From Massilia pinisoli (lineage in GTDB: Bacteria > Pseudomonadota > Gammaproteobacteria > Burkholderiales > Burkholderiaceae_D), in NCBI RefSeq assembly GCF_024753285.1, contig NZ_JANUGW010000008.1, positions 62,001 to 126,000 of the forward strand: a DNA stretch of 64,000 nt, written 5' to 3'. The translations under genes were made by a program, and so were the position numbers. The stretch's first letter is position 1, and the number at the start of each line of letters is the position of its first letter. Shown here piece by piece: positions 9,066-19,228 of the stretch. The notes under the pieces are model-generated. The model did no database searches, was not told where the DNA came from, and was given only the letters and a program-made list of their open reading frames with translations.

Positions 9066-12000
9066 TCAGTGCGTGTCGACAGGCAGCATATTGTCTGTTG
9101 GCTTCTTGTCGACCAGCTTGTTGTCGGGGTCGATGCCGGCCCGCGCGGGGCGCCCGGCGACCACGAGCACGACGCGCTGGTCGCCCTGCGTCACGAGGCG
9201 GCGCTCGCGCGCGAGCGGGTTGCCGTCCTCATCGTCGACGCCGAATTCGATATAGTCGTGCAGGGGCACGGCCTTCTCCTCGCCCTGTTCGCCGGCGCGC
9301 ACCTTGCCGGCCGTGGCGCGGATCTCGACCTCGTACTTGCCGTCCGGCCGGCGCTTGGCCGTCGCGCCGTCGGCGTGGTTTTCGTACAGGACGATCGCTT
9401 CGAACAGGTCGTCGATCAGGTACGCCTTGTCCGGCGGGGTGATCGCGCGCAGGCGGTCGACCAGCGTGGACACGGTCGGGTAGGGTGGCCCCTTGTACGC
9501 ATACTCCGCCAGCAGGCCGTGCAGCACACCGTTGACGGCATCCTCGCCCACGAGGTCCTGCAGCAGGTACAGCGCGAGGCTGCCCTTGTGGTAGTGGATA
9601 TAACCCTGGTTTTCGTTCTGCGCCAGCGGCAGCTCCTTCTTGTTCTCGCGCGCGCGGCCCATCAGGTATTCCTCGAGGTCGTAGCGCAGGAAGCGCCGCA
9701 TCTTGCTCGAACCCAGCGTCGCCTTCATCGTCATCAGCGCCGTGTATTCGGCCAGGCTTTCCGACAGCACGGTCGCGCCGCGCATGTCCGCCCCCACGAT
9801 CTGGTGCGCCCACCATTGGTGGCCCACCTCGTGCGCGCTGACGTAGTATGGGTAGTCGATGTCCTTGCGCGACGCCGGGTCGACCTTGGCAATGAAGCCC
9901 ACGCTTTCCGAGAACGGGATCGTGCCCGGCGCCGCCTGCGCGTACGACGCGTAGCGGGGGAATTCCGCGATGCGCAGCTCGCGGTTCTGGTAGGGGCTGA
10001 AGTGCTTCGAGCCGTATTCGAGCGCGGCCTTGGCGCCGCGGATCATGCGGTCGACGTTGAAGTCGTGGCCCGGCTGGTAGTAAACGTCGATGGTGACGTC
10101 CTGCCAGCGGTCGTGGCGCACCTCGTAGCGGGCCGACTGGAACGTATAGAAGTTCAGCACGGGCTTGTCGGCCTTGTAATGGAACCAGCGCCGGCCGCCG
10201 CTCATCCACTCCTGCTCCAGCGTGCCCGGCGCGACGACGATCTGGTCGGGGCTCGTGCTGACGACGGCGTCGAAGCGGATCCAGTCGGCGTCGTTGGCGA
10301 TGTAGTTGTTCGCGCGCGCGCGCTCGTCCTCGCGCGCCGCCATGCGCTCGCGCGGCGCGAGGCCGTGGCGCTTGCGGTCGCGATCGTCCTCCAGCTCGAA
10401 CACGCGCTGGTAGCCCACGTGCGGCAGGACCTCGTTGGAAAAGAACGTGCCGTTGCCGACGACGGCCGTGTCGCGGCCCAGGCCCAGGATGCCGCCGGGC
10501 GTGTCGAGCAGGTCGAATTCCAGCGTCATGCGCGCGCCCGGCTGCAGCGGAGACGCCAGCAGGTAGCGGTAGATGCCATGTTCCGCGTCGGCGCGCAGCA
10601 ACCGCGCCGGCTGGGAGAAGCGGGGGCGCAGTTCGGGACCCGGCTTCTGGAACAGGACGACGTCGCGCACGGCGACGCCCGTGCGGTTCTCCAGTTGATA
10701 GAAGCCGTGGACCTTCAGCGTGCGGGTGTCGGGGTGGATGTCGACCTGCAGGTCGGCGTCCGTGACGCGCGGCTGCGGCAGCGCGGCATAGCGCTTGTAG
10801 CGCAGCTCGTAGTCGGCGCGCACCTGCTCCTTGTGCCAGGCCGTCTGGTACGCGCCCTGGTGCACGAGGTTGTACCACAGCAGGGCGCCGCTGGCGGCGA
10901 ACACGAGGATGCCGGCCGCGAACGCGACCAGCACGCCCGGCGTCAGGCGCCGGCGCGCCAGTTGCAGGCGTTCGGAAAAACTGTCGCTCACGCCGCGCGG
11001 CCACAGGACGAGCGCGATCGTGAACAGGACGATGGCGGCGCCGCCCCAGTAGACTTGCAGCGCGCGCTGCAGCGGCAGGTAGTGGCCGAAGCCGTTCAGC
11101 GCGGAATACGTCACGTCCGGCAGCGCGCCGTACACGAGCATCGGGTGGTCGAGGCCGAAGCCGCCGAGGAACAGCGTGGCCACGTAATACGTCACCAGCG
11201 CGAAATAGGCGAGGTATTTGTGGTTCAGGATGGACTGGGCGGCCATCGCCAGCACGGCCAGCAGCACGTAGCGGGGCAGCAGGATGCCGAACAGCGTCGA
11301 CAGATAAAGGCCCGGTTCCAGCGTCAGATAGCCGTGCGCCAGCTGGATGCCCATGCCGCACACCATGGCGGCCAGCAGCAGCACGATCTGCAGCGCGACG
11401 AGGGCGACGGTCTTGGCCGCAAGCGGCAGCCAGCTGGGCACGGGAAGCGCGTCCACCATCTGGGCCATGCGCGCCTCGCGCTCGCGCCACACCATCTCCC
11501 CGGCATAGAACGTCGTCACGATCAGCACGAACAGTCCGAACACGTCGCGGATCAGTTCCAGCACCATGTACGTGACGGGATACGTCTTCGTGCCATACAT
11601 GGCGCCCATGTCGAGCGAGCTGACGATGAGGGTCAGCATGCCTGCCAGGACGATCACGGCGAAGTAGACGTTCTTGACGCATTCGCGCAGCGCGAGCCAG
11701 CTCGATTTCGCCAGCAGCACGGCGAGGCTGCGCGCGGCGAAATCGGGCTTCTCGTGCAGGTCTGCGGCCGTCGGGGCCTTGCCCGTTGCCGCTTCCGCAT
11801 CGGGCCGCGCCTGGCCGCGCCGGCCGGCCGGCGTCGCGACGAAGCTGAAGCGCCAGTAGCCCAGCGCCAGCACGACGAGCGAGAACAGCGACCAGAGCAC
11901 GCGGTTGACGAGGTAGACGCCGGAGAGCGGGACCTGCAGCGTGTTGCGTTCCGTGAGGCTCCAGTATTCGGTGAGGCGGATCAGCGCCGTCGTGCCGAAC

Positions 12001-12647
12001 GGGTCGATCAGCGCGGCGAGCGTCTTGTAGTCGAGGTCACGCGCGAGCGACGGCGCGACGATGTAACCGATCAGCATCACGACGCTCGCCACGTACACGG
12101 CGAGCATGCGCCGCGTGAGCGCCGCGAGCACGAAGAAGATCGCGCCGAAGATGAACAGGTTCGGCAGCAGCGTGAAGACCAGCGGCAGCAGATAGCCGAC
12201 CGCCGAATACGGCCCCACGCGCGACGGGTCGATGCCCGGCAGCGCCGTCCCCAGCAGGGTGCCGAACAGGATCGCGGAAAACACGACGACCAGGGTGGCC
12301 AGCGCGCCGAGGAAGCGGCCGAAGACGTAGGCGTATTTCGGGATCGGCGCGCTGAAGAAGAAGTGGTGCATCTCGTACTCGAAGTCCTGCTGGACCGAGC
12401 GCCCCATCATCGCGGCGACGACGATGATGCCGAGGCAGCCGAGGAACGCGACGCTCAGCGCGACCTGGCGCGGCGCATTGATCAGCACGCGGCCGCCGAA
12501 CGAGACGAAGGCTTCCTTGAACACGCCGCCGGCGGCGGCCATCCACAGCAGGGCCAGCGCGAAGAAGGCGAGGAAATACACCCAGGTCGACAGCAGCTTC
12601 AGGCGCTGCCGGGTTTCGAAGCCGGCGATGGCGAACAGGGCGCGCAT
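9066..12647 (-). CDS. ABC-2 permease fused to an M1-family zinc aminopeptidase
   Basis: 1193 residues. The N-terminal half (about 1-620) has some twelve hydrophobic segments arranged as two ABC-2-type permease units. The C-terminal part (about 640-1193) is an M1 gluzincin-like domain with HEVGHQWW (His939, Glu940, His943) and LSES, where Glu963 is the likely third zinc ligand. The M1 domain should face outside the cytoplasm. The ATPase gene lies immediately upstream with a 3-base gap, so the two form one transporter. Such fusions occur in other bacteria but the substrate is not known to me. A peptide or protein substrate is an inference. Confidence 0.88.
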   Translation of the reverse strand: MRALFAIAGFETRQRLKLLSTWVYFLAFFALALLWMAAAGGVFKEAFVSFGGRVLINAPRQVALSVAFLGCLGIIVVAAMMGRSVQQDFEYEMHHFFFSAPIPKYAYVFGRFLGALATLVVVFSAILFGTLLGTALPGIDPSRVGPYSAVGYLLPLVFTLLPNLFIFGAIFFVLAALTRRMLAVYVASVVMLIGYIVAPSLARDLDYKTLAALIDPFGTTALIRLTEYWSLTERNTLQVPLSGVYLVNRVLWSLFSLVVLALGYWRFSFVATPAGRRGQARPDAEAATGKAPTAADLHEKPDFAARSLAVLLAKSSWLALRECVKNVYFAVIVLAGMLTLIVSSLDMGAMYGTKTYPVTYMVLELIRDVFGLFVLIVTTFYAGEMVWREREARMAQMVDALPVPSWLPLAAKTVALVALQIVLLLAAMVCGMGIQLAHGYLTLEPGLYLSTLFGILLPRYVLLAVLAMAAQSILNHKYLAYFALVTYYVATLFLGGFGLDHPMLVYGALPDVTYSALNGFGHYLPLQRALQVYWGGAAIVLFTIALVLWPRGVSDSFSERLQLARRRLTPGVLVAFAAGILVFAASGALLWYNLVHQGAYQTAWHKEQVRADYELRYKRYAALPQPRVTDADLQVDIHPDTRTLKVHGFYQLENRTGVAVRDVVLFQKPGPELRPRFSQPARLLRADAEHGIYRYLLASPLQPGARMTLEFDLLDTPGGILGLGRDTAVVGNGTFFSNEVLPHVGYQRVFELEDDRDRKRHGLAPRERMAAREDERARANNYIANDADWIRFDAVVSTSPDQIVVAPGTLEQEWMSGGRRWFHYKADKPVLNFYTFQSARYEVRHDRWQDVTIDVYYQPGHDFNVDRMIRGAKAALEYGSKHFSPYQNRELRIAEFPRYASYAQAAPGTIPFSESVGFIAKVDPASRKDIDYPYYVSAHEVGHQWWAHQIVGADMRGATVLSESLAEYTALMTMKATLGSSKMRRFLRYDLEEYLMGRARENKKELPLAQNENQGYIHYHKGSLALYLLQDLVGEDAVNGVLHGLLAEYAYKGPPYPTVSTLVDRLRAITPPDKAYLIDDLFEAIVLYENHADGATAKRRPDGKYEVEIRATAGKVRAGEQGEEKAVPLHDYIEFGVDDEDGNPLARERRLVTQGDQRVVLVVAGRPARAGIDPDNKLVDKKPTDNMLPVDTH

Positions 12648-12650
12648 GGA

Positions 12651-13544
12651 TCAACAGTTCCCGGCAGAGTCGTTGTGGCGGCCGGCGATGGTGGCGAAAT
12701 AGACGTCGTCCAGCGTGGGGTGGATCGGTTCGAAGTCGTCGCCGGGATAGCGGTCGGCGTACACGTGGAGCAAGGTGCGGCCGGACAGCAGGCGCGTGGA
12801 GATGACGGTGTGACGCTTGTGGAAGTCGGGCAGGTCGTGCTTGGCGACGACCCGTGCCCAGATCTTGCCCTCGATGCCTTCGATGAGGCGGGCCGGTTCG
12901 CCGCACAACAGCACGTTGCCCTTGTTGATGATCGCCATGTTGGCGCAGAGGTCTGCCACGTCTGACACGATGTGCGTGGACAGGATCACGGTCTTGTCTT
13001 CGCCGATGTCGGACAAGAGGTTGTGGAAGCGCACCCGTTCCTGCGGGTCGAGGCCGGCCGTCGGCTCGTCGACGATGATCAGCTGCGGGTCGCCGAGCAG
13101 CGCCTGGGCGATGCCGAAGCGCTGGCGCATGCCGCCGGAAAAGGTGCCCAGCTTCTGGTTGCGGACCTCGAACAGATTCGTTTGCTGCAGCAGCGCGTCG
13201 ACGACTTCGCGCCGGCGGTGGCGCTGCGACAGGCCTTTCAATTGCGCGAAATGGTCGAGCAGTTCGTAGGCGCTCACTTTCGGGTAGACGCCGAAATCCT
13301 GCGGCAGATAGCCCAGCAGGCGGCGCACTTCGTCTTTTTCGTCGAGGACGTCGATGTCGTCGAGGAAGACGGAGCCGCTGTCGCATTCCTGCAAGGTGGC
13401 GAGAATCCGCATCAGGGTCGACTTGCCGGCGCCGTTCGGCCCCAGCAGGCCGAACATCCCGGGTGGGATGCTCAGCGTGACCCTGTCCAGTGCGACCACG
13501 CCATTGGCATAGGTCTTGGACAAATTGCGGATCTGTAATTCCAT
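12651..13544 (-). CDS. ABC transporter ATP-binding protein
   Basis: 297 residues, the ATPase partner of the permease-peptidase fusion. Walker A is GPNGAGKST, the signature is FSGGMRQR, Walker B is LIIVDEP and the switch His lies in STHIVSDV. The C-terminal segment beyond about residue 225 is typical of export-type (CcmA/NatA-like) ATPases. The start at 13544 follows GGGAG and gives MELQIRNLSKTY; a longer in-frame start at 13634 lacks a family-like N terminus. The 237-base gap upstream holds its promoter region and that of the divergent unknown gene; I see no clear motif there. Confidence 0.93.
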   Translation of the reverse strand: MELQIRNLSKTYANGVVALDRVTLSIPPGMFGLLGPNGAGKSTLMRILATLQECDSGSVFLDDIDVLDEKDEVRRLLGYLPQDFGVYPKVSAYELLDHFAQLKGLSQRHRRREVVDALLQQTNLFEVRNQKLGTFSGGMRQRFGIAQALLGDPQLIIVDEPTAGLDPQERVRFHNLLSDIGEDKTVILSTHIVSDVADLCANMAIINKGNVLLCGEPARLIEGIEGKIWARVVAKHDLPDFHKRHTVISTRLLSGRTLLHVYADRYPGDDFEPIHPTLDDVYFATIAGRHNDSAGNC

Positions 13545-13781
13545 GGACACTCCCGTTGCGCGTGACAATGCACGTATTTCATGACTGTTGCATTGTATTA
13601 AAAAGGAGCTGAAGAGGCAGCAGCCGTGCGACACACGGCGTTTTCACAAGTCCAGAGTGCACAAAAGCGGGAGCAGGATGCAGGGAAAACGGGGCTCCAG
13701 CATACGGCGCGGCACGCTTTCTGTCCACTTTGGCAACATCATCGATGATATCGCGCAGGCCAAAACGGGCATAATGTCTCC

Positions 13782-14234
13782 ATGGATACCCTCATCAAGG
13801 ACAAGATCCTGGCCGTCACGCGCCAGGGCCGTACCCGGGCCGAGTCGACCGACTGGTTCCGCGTCGCCATCGGCCTGTACTACCTGGCCGGGCTGATGAC
13901 GACGGAAACCATCGATTTCAAGACCGTCGACCGCGAATACAACCGCTTCATCTACCATACGATCGGCGCGGGTCACACAATCACGAGCATCCTGCAATTC
14001 ATGAGCGGGCGCAGGGTCTTGCCGATCGTGCAATCCGAGCGCTTCATGGCCGCGTTCGCCGCGAGCTGTACGGAAGTGCCGCCGGAGTCGATCCCGTTCC
14101 TGCTGGAGCTGAACCTGGGCGTGGCGAAGAACATCTCGAAGCTGGAAGTCGACGGGCCGCTGCACGACTGGCTGCAGGCGCAGAAACTTGCGCAGAAGAC
14201 AGGGGACGGAGGGGATGCGGCCGAGGGCATATAA
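13782..14234 (+). CDS. Protein of unknown function
   Basis: 150 residues, no signal peptide and no obvious membrane segment apart from a mildly hydrophobic GLYYLAGLM stretch at about 30. I do not recognise a family. The middle contains HTIGAGHTITSILQFMSG, and the C terminus is hydrophilic. Its stop lies 36 bases before coq7 on the same strand, so the two may be cotranscribed, which gives no more than a hint of a link with ubiquinone or membrane metabolism. Codon use looks like the neighbours, which supports a real gene. Confidence 0.65.
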   Translation: MDTLIKDKILAVTRQGRTRAESTDWFRVAIGLYYLAGLMTTETIDFKTVDREYNRFIYHTIGAGHTITSILQFMSGRRVLPIVQSERFMAAFAASCTEVPPESIPFLLELNLGVAKNISKLEVDGPLHDWLQAQKLAQKTGDGGDAAEGI

Positions 14235-14270
14235 TTCTGCCTATCGCATAACAGGCTGAAAAGGCAATCC

Positions 14271-14918
14271 ATGACAACGGCATCCCGCACCATCTCTCCT
14301 CTCGACCACCTGATCGTCGGTTTCGACAAGGCGTTGCGCGTCGTGGGCGGCGTGGCGAAGGCCGGGCGTCCGAATCCGGGCGTCTCCGCGCCCGACTGCG
14401 AGCTGAACGCGCAGGAACAGCGCCACAGCGCCGGCCTGATGCGCGTGAATCACGTCGGGGAAGTGTGCGCGCAGGCGCTGTACGACGCACAGGGCCGCCG
14501 CGCATCGACGCAGGCGATGCGCGCGCAATTCGCGCAATCGGGCCGCGAGGAAGAAGACCACCTGGCCTGGACGGCCGAACGCCTGGCCGAGCTGGGTTCG
14601 CAGCCGAGCCTGCTGAATCCGCTGTGGTATGCCGGCGCCTACGCGCTGGGCACCGTCGCGTCGCGCCTGGGCGATGCCGTCAGCCTTGGCTTCGTCGTGG
14701 AGACGGAGCGGCAGGTCGAGGCCCACCTGAACAGCCACCTCGACCAGTTGCCACCGCACGACGCGAAGTCGCGCGCCATCGTCACGCAGATGCGCGACGA
14801 CGAGATCCAGCACGGCGCCAAGGCGCAGGACATGGGCGCGGCGGAGATGCCGCTGCCCGTGAAGGCCGCGATGCGCGCCATGGCCAAGGTGATGACCACG
14901 ACGGCGTACTACATTTAA
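14271..14918 (+). CDS. coq7: Ubiquinone biosynthesis hydroxylase Coq7
   Basis: 215 residues. This di-iron monooxygenase hydroxylates 2-polyprenyl-3-methyl-6-methoxy-1,4-benzoquinone at the penultimate hydroxylation of ubiquinone synthesis and sits at the inner membrane. The iron-binding pattern is present: RVNHVGE near residue 59-64, EEEDH near 93-97, ETERQVEAH near 144-152 and DDEIQHG near 180-186. The ribosome-binding region is purine-rich (GAAAAGGC). A palindromic repeat follows the gene. Confidence 0.95.
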   Translation: MTTASRTISPLDHLIVGFDKALRVVGGVAKAGRPNPGVSAPDCELNAQEQRHSAGLMRVNHVGEVCAQALYDAQGRRASTQAMRAQFAQSGREEEDHLAWTAERLAELGSQPSLLNPLWYAGAYALGTVASRLGDAVSLGFVVETERQVEAHLNSHLDQLPPHDAKSRAIVTQMRDDEIQHGAKAQDMGAAEMPLPVKAAMRAMAKVMTTTAYYI

Positions 14919-14930
14919 CGGGAAATCGCC

Positions 14931-15096
14931 GGTAGGGTGGACGGCTACACCCGGCGGGATGCATGTCGACGACCCGGCCGCCGTCCACGCGTTCATGCGG
15001 CGCTTGCATGCCGGGGACGAAAATCGGCGTCGTGATCGTATTCGACGGATTGACCGGAGCGTACCACCGCGTGGACGGCGGAGCCGTCCACCCTAC
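14931..15096. repeat. Paired extragenic palindromes, GTAGGGTGGACGG family, copy 1
   Basis: Two units in opposite orientation. The left unit begins GGTAGGGTGGACGGC and its complementary arm GCCGTCCACGCG ends at about 14990. The right unit is GTGGACGGC (15071-15079), loop GGA, GCCGTCCAC (15083-15091), then CCTAC. It lies between the convergent genes coq7 and the OsmC-type gene. The same sequence recurs at four other intergenic sites in the window. Confidence 0.85.
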
Positions 15097-15108
15097 GGTG
15101 TGGTCGGG

Positions 15109-15531
15109 TTATCCTTCGACGATCTCGAACGAGTGCGTGATCTCGGCCGTCTTGGCCAGCATGATCGACGCCGAGCAGTATTTGTCGTGCGACAGGTTGA
15201 CGGCACGTTCGACGGTCGCGGGCTTCAGGTTGCGGCCCGTGACGATGAAGTGGAAGTGGATCTTCGTGAACACCTTCGGATCCGTCTCGGCGCGTTCGGC
15301 CTTCAACGTGACGTCGCAACCGCGCACGTCTTCGCGGCTGCGCTTCAGGATCAGCACGACGTCGTAGGCGGTGCAGCCGCCGGTCCCCAGCAGCACCATT
15401 TCCATCGGGCGCGGCGCCAGGTTGTGGCCGCCGCCCTCGGGGGCGCCATCCATGTTGACCAGGTGGCCGGAGCCGGTCTCGGCCCGGAAGCTCATCCCGG
15501 ACGGTCCGTTCCAGCTGACTTTGACTTCCAT
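15109..15531 (-). CDS. OsmC family protein
   Basis: 140 residues of the OsmC/YhfA type, a thiol-dependent peroxidase-like fold that acts on organic hydroperoxides in characterised members. The two conserved cysteines are present: Cys53 in TGGCTAYD and Cys119 in DKYCSAS. Length and the MEMVLLGTGGC motif suit the YhfA subgroup rather than inducible OsmC. The gene is monocistronic and convergent with coq7. The actual substrate is not known. Confidence 0.9.
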   Translation of the reverse strand: MEVKVSWNGPSGMSFRAETGSGHLVNMDGAPEGGGHNLAPRPMEMVLLGTGGCTAYDVVLILKRSREDVRGCDVTLKAERAETDPKVFTKIHFHFIVTGRNLKPATVERAVNLSHDKYCSASIMLAKTAEITHSFEIVEG

Positions 15532-15605
15532 CGAATTCTCCGCTTTGGTTTGTTAGGTAAAGACGGCCATTCTAAGCCAGCGCGGCGCACCGTGCTGATG
15601 ACGCC

Positions 15606-16787
15606 TCAGACGGCCAGCACATAGCGCTCGCTCTTCATGCGCCACGCGGCGAACGCGATGGCCGCCCACGCGGCGAGGGCGGAGCACAGGAACGTCAGCA
15701 AGAACGGCAGCACGCCGATGTCGCCGCCCTTCGCGGTCTCGCGCAGCAAGGTCTGGTTCGACAGCATGGGCACGAGGTACATCCACGATGCCGTCTTCAA
15801 CTCCAGCATCGAAACGGCGAGCCCCGGCAGCATCGGCACGAGCATGACGATCGACAGCACGCTCTGCGCTTCCTTGAACGAGCGCGCGTTCATCGCCACC
15901 GCGATCTGCATGCCGGCCGCGCACAGCGACAGCGGCACCGACGCCAGGCACACCAGCAGCAGCCGGCCCCAGCTCACGCGCCACGTCATGCCGATTTCTT
16001 CCAGCGGCATCCATGACAGGATCGCGTGCGCCAGCATCAGTTCGAACGTGATGCCGACGATGGCCAGCGATGCGGCGGCCAGCCATTTGCCCGTGACGAG
16101 TTCCCACGTGCGCACGGGCTGCGCCATCAGCACCTCGAGCGAACGCCGTTCGCGCTCGCCCGCCGTGGAGTCCACGGCGGCCGACAGCCCGCAGATGAAC
16201 GCGGGGAAGAACAGGAAGCCGAGGATGCCGCCGATGACGCCGGCCGAGCGCGCGGCCGTCGTCCCCGTGTCGTAGCGCTGCACCTGCACGGGTGACAGCG
16301 CGGCCGGCGACACGCCGTGCGCCAGCAGCCGCGCGCTCGCGATGTTCATGGCATAGGCATTCAGCACTTCCTCGATGTCGCGCCGGCCGTCCTGTTCCGT
16401 CGACGAGTCGTACCAAAGCTCGATGCGTGCAGGCCGCATCGCGGCATAGTCGGTGGCGTACTTGCCGGGCAGGCGCAGCACGGCGGCCGCCTTGCGGGCG
16501 CGCAGCAGCTCGCCGATCGCGGCCTCGCCGAGCGGCGGCGTGTCGTGGATGGTGACGTTCTTCTGCTTCAGCTGGGACATCAACGTGGGCGCCTGCGCGC
16601 CGCCGATCACGGCGAGCACGATGCCTTCGCGCTCGGGCTTCGTCGCGCGGTCGATCCACTGGTGCAGCAGGATCCCGAGCAGCACGGGATACATCAGCGT
16701 GAACAGGGCGAGGAGGCCCAGCGACCGTTTGTCGCGCAGCGATTCGCGCAACTCCTTCTTGAACACGACGAGGAATTTCGAGGTCAT
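15606..16787 (-). CDS. ABC-2 type export permease (NatB-like)
   Basis: 393 residues. One N-terminal membrane helix (about 25-45), a large extracytoplasmic region (about 50-185) and five to six helices after residue 190 form the layout of NatB-type permeases. ERERRSLEVLMAQPVRTWELVTGKW after the first C-terminal helix is typical of ABC-2 exporters. The start overlaps the stop of the ATPase gene as ATGA, so the pair is translationally coupled. NatAB of Bacillus exports sodium; here the substrate is unknown. Confidence 0.88.
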   Translation of the reverse strand: MTSKFLVVFKKELRESLRDKRSLGLLALFTLMYPVLLGILLHQWIDRATKPEREGIVLAVIGGAQAPTLMSQLKQKNVTIHDTPPLGEAAIGELLRARKAAAVLRLPGKYATDYAAMRPARIELWYDSSTEQDGRRDIEEVLNAYAMNIASARLLAHGVSPAALSPVQVQRYDTGTTAARSAGVIGGILGFLFFPAFICGLSAAVDSTAGERERRSLEVLMAQPVRTWELVTGKWLAAASLAIVGITFELMLAHAILSWMPLEEIGMTWRVSWGRLLLVCLASVPLSLCAAGMQIAVAMNARSFKEAQSVLSIVMLVPMLPGLAVSMLELKTASWMYLVPMLSNQTLLRETAKGGDIGVLPFLLTFLCSALAAWAAIAFAAWRMKSERYVLAV

Positions 16788-17518
16788 GCGACGATCCCTT
16801 CATCGGTGCCGACCAGGCGCACGAACGCGTCCTCCAGGTTGGCGATGCCCGTGCGGCGGCACAGGTCCGCCGGCGTGCCCTGGGCCACCGTATGGCCCTT
16901 GGCGATGACGATCACGTCGTCGCACAGATGGCTGACCTCCTGCATCACGTGCGTGGCCATCACGACGCAGCAGCCTTGCCCGCGCAGTGCGGACAGCGCA
17001 TGGCGCACGGCGCGCGTGCTCATCACGTCGAGCCCGCGCGTGGGTTCGTCCAGCAGCAAATGGCGCGGGCGGTGCAGCAGCGCGCGCGCGAGCGCGACCT
17101 TGATGCGCTGGCCCTGCGAAAAGCCCTTGCTGCGGCGTTCCAGGATATCGTCCATCGCGAGCATCTCCGACACCTCGTCGATGCGCGCGGCGAGCGCACG
17201 CTTCTCCATGCCGTTCAACTCGCCGAAATAGGTGAGGTATTCGCGCGTGGACAGGCGTTCGTACAGCCCGAACTGGTCGGTCAGGAAGCCGATGTTGGCG
17301 CGCACGGCGAGCGGATCGCGTTCCGGGTCGACGCCGTCGATGGCGATGGTGCCGTGGTCGCGCCTGAGCATGCCGACGAGGGTGCGCAACAGCGTGGTCT
17401 TGCCGGCCCCGTTGGGGCCCAGCAGCGCGGTGATCTGGCCGTCGCGCGCCGTGAAGCTGACGCCTCCCAGTGCCTGGACGGCGCCGAATTGTTTACGGAC
17501 TTCGTGTGCTTCGATCAT
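16784..17518 (-). CDS. ABC transporter ATP-binding protein (NatA-like)
   Basis: 244 residues. Walker A GPNGAGKTT, signature FSQGQRIKVALARAL (a Gln where Gly is usual, as in NatA-like proteins), Walker B LLLDEPTRGLD and the switch ATHVMQEV are all present. The start at 17518 gives MIEAHEVRKQFGA; a longer in-frame frame upstream overlaps the hydrolase gene and has no family match. Operon with the permease and probably also with the upstream hydrolase, whose stop is only 14 bases away. Confidence 0.92.
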   Translation of the reverse strand: MIEAHEVRKQFGAVQALGGVSFTARDGQITALLGPNGAGKTTLLRTLVGMLRRDHGTIAIDGVDPERDPLAVRANIGFLTDQFGLYERLSTREYLTYFGELNGMEKRALAARIDEVSEMLAMDDILERRSKGFSQGQRIKVALARALLHRPRHLLLDEPTRGLDVMSTRAVRHALSALRGQGCCVVMATHVMQEVSHLCDDVIVIAKGHTVAQGTPADLCRRTGIANLEDAFVRLVGTDEGIVA

Positions 17519-17532
17519 GGATGTGGCGCTCG

Positions 17533-18960
17533 TCAGGGTTGCGGCCCGGCGCTGCCGAGCTGGAAGGTCGGGGCCGGGATGTCGTTCAGGCAGGCGCCGT
17601 CGACGTTGACGGTCGGCTGGTCGAGGAAGGCGCGCAGCAGGCGCGGTGCACAGCCCAGCTGCGACACGCCATGTCCCACATTGGGCGCCGTCAGCAGCTG
17701 CGCGTGATCCATGAAGCGCGCGGCATCCTGGGCGCGGCGCGGCGGTGTCACGGGGTCGAGTGCGCCGGACAGCAGCACCGCGGGCGCCGCGATGCGCGTC
17801 GGGGGCGTCGCCGGCACGGCCGGCACGTTCATCGTGCGGCACAGGCCGCGCAGGCGCTCGCCCAGCGTGCGCGTCAGCGGGCTCGCGTCGCTGGCGGCCA
17901 GCGCGGGCGTGAAGCGGGGCATGTCCTCGGCGCAGACGACGGCCAGGTGCAGCAAGGTGGCGGGCGCGCCGTCGGGTGAGAAATCGGCGGCCAGGTTGCG
18001 GCGCGCGACGAACGGCTGCCAGCGGCCTTCGCTGGCGCTGTGCACGAGGAACGGCAGGCGGCGCGCGTCGGCCGGCGAATACAGCATGTTGCGCACGGTG
18101 TCGAGCAGGCGCTCGCTCGTCATCGTGACGTCGACCTGGCGCGCCGTGCGCGGATCGGGCAGGTTGAGTTTCAGCGGGCCGGCGTCAAGCTTCGCGACGA
18201 GGGCGTCGAATTCGCGGCGCAGGTTCGGGTAGGCGCGCGCGCAGGCGGCATCCTTCGCGCATTGGGCGAACAGCCGGTCGAGGGCGGCCTGGGCGTCGCG
18301 TCCGCCGGCCGGGATCACCTGGTCGGGCGCGGCGACGGCATCCAAGGTGAGCGTGCGCACGGCGGCCGGGTAAGCGCGCGCGTACGCCTGCGCGAGCCGG
18401 GTGCCGTACGAGCCGCCCCACAGGTTGACCTTGTCGTAGCCGAGCGCGCGGCGCACGGCGTCGATGTCGCGCGCGGCGGCGGCCGTCGTGTACGCGGCGA
18501 AGGGGGTCTTGCTGGCCGCGATGCAGCGGCGCAGGGCAGTGTCGATCTCGGCGTCGCCCAGCTTCGCGTCCTCGTCGACGTCGGATGGGCAATCGAGCTT
18601 GCCGGACAGCCCCGTGCCCCGCTGGTCGATGAAGACGATGTCGCGCGTGGGCCGCACGCGCTTGAAGGCGGTGGCCAGCAGGGGCAGCACGTCGCTGCCC
18701 GCTTCGCCGGGGCCGCCGGCCAGCACGAACACGGGATCGGGCCGTGCGCCCTGGCGCAGGGCAGGGGCGATCGTCACGTGCAGGTTCAGGGTGGCGGGCT
18801 TGCCCGGTTCCAGCGGCACGGGCTGGGTCAGGCAGCGCAGGGCTTCCTCGACGCCGGGCAGGTGACAGGTGCGCGTCTGCGCCGGCGGTGTCGGGCTCGC
18901 TGCCGTGGCCGGGATGGTGGCCGTCAGTAGTGCGCCCAGGAGCAGGATGGATTTCAACAA
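17533..18960 (-). CDS. Secreted alpha/beta-hydrolase peptidase (tripeptidyl aminopeptidase type)
   Basis: 475 residues with a signal peptide (about 1-21). The nucleophile elbow is WGGSYGT with Ser184; the oxyanion region is GGPGEAGSD at about 82; LSGALDPVTPP carries the likely Asp and NVGHG the likely His. A C-terminal TAP-like domain with conserved cysteines follows. Members of this family cleave short peptides from the N terminus or act as proline iminopeptidases. It lies directly before the NatAB-like exporter on the same strand. No substrate can be read from the sequence. Confidence 0.88.
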   Translation of the reverse strand: MLKSILLLGALLTATIPATAASPTPPAQTRTCHLPGVEEALRCLTQPVPLEPGKPATLNLHVTIAPALRQGARPDPVFVLAGGPGEAGSDVLPLLATAFKRVRPTRDIVFIDQRGTGLSGKLDCPSDVDEDAKLGDAEIDTALRRCIAASKTPFAAYTTAAAARDIDAVRRALGYDKVNLWGGSYGTRLAQAYARAYPAAVRTLTLDAVAAPDQVIPAGGRDAQAALDRLFAQCAKDAACARAYPNLRREFDALVAKLDAGPLKLNLPDPRTARQVDVTMTSERLLDTVRNMLYSPADARRLPFLVHSASEGRWQPFVARRNLAADFSPDGAPATLLHLAVVCAEDMPRFTPALAASDASPLTRTLGERLRGLCRTMNVPAVPATPPTRIAAPAVLLSGALDPVTPPRRAQDAARFMDHAQLLTAPNVGHGVSQLGCAPRLLRAFLDQPTVNVDGACLNDIPAPTFQLGSAGPQP

Positions 18961-19090
18961 GCGGTCTCCTCTTTGATGCGGCTCATACTAATTTGTCATC
19001 GATTTCGCGGTCAATGCAAAGTTGCAAAATTGCATGATCTCGCGCGGATAGCCTTGCGCTGGCGCCAGCCCGATGCGTGCCTTGGCCGGC

Positions 19091-19120
19091 TTGACTGTCG
19101 GGTATGGAATCGGCTATAGT
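19091..19120 (+). promoter_or_regulatory. Sigma-70 promoter for rplM-rpsI
   Basis: TTGACT at 19091-19096, an 18-base spacer and TATAGT at 19115-19120. It lies about 108 bases before rplM, leaving a leader of roughly 100 bases. This is the best sigma-70 match seen in the window. Confidence 0.7.
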
Positions 19121-19228
19121 CGTGGGCTTTCCATTTGCTCGGGAAAAGACAATAAGGCAGAGTCCGCGATGCAGCATCGCCCGCGGAACCACCATTCGAG
19201 CATTACTACCCTATATTAGGAAGTCAAC

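Noticed and set aside
9069..12965. Open frame of about 1300 codons on the plus strand across the ABC-M1 gene
   Set aside because: It is antisense to a gene with clear domains and consists of Arg-, Val- and His-rich text typical of the mirror frame of GC-rich genes.
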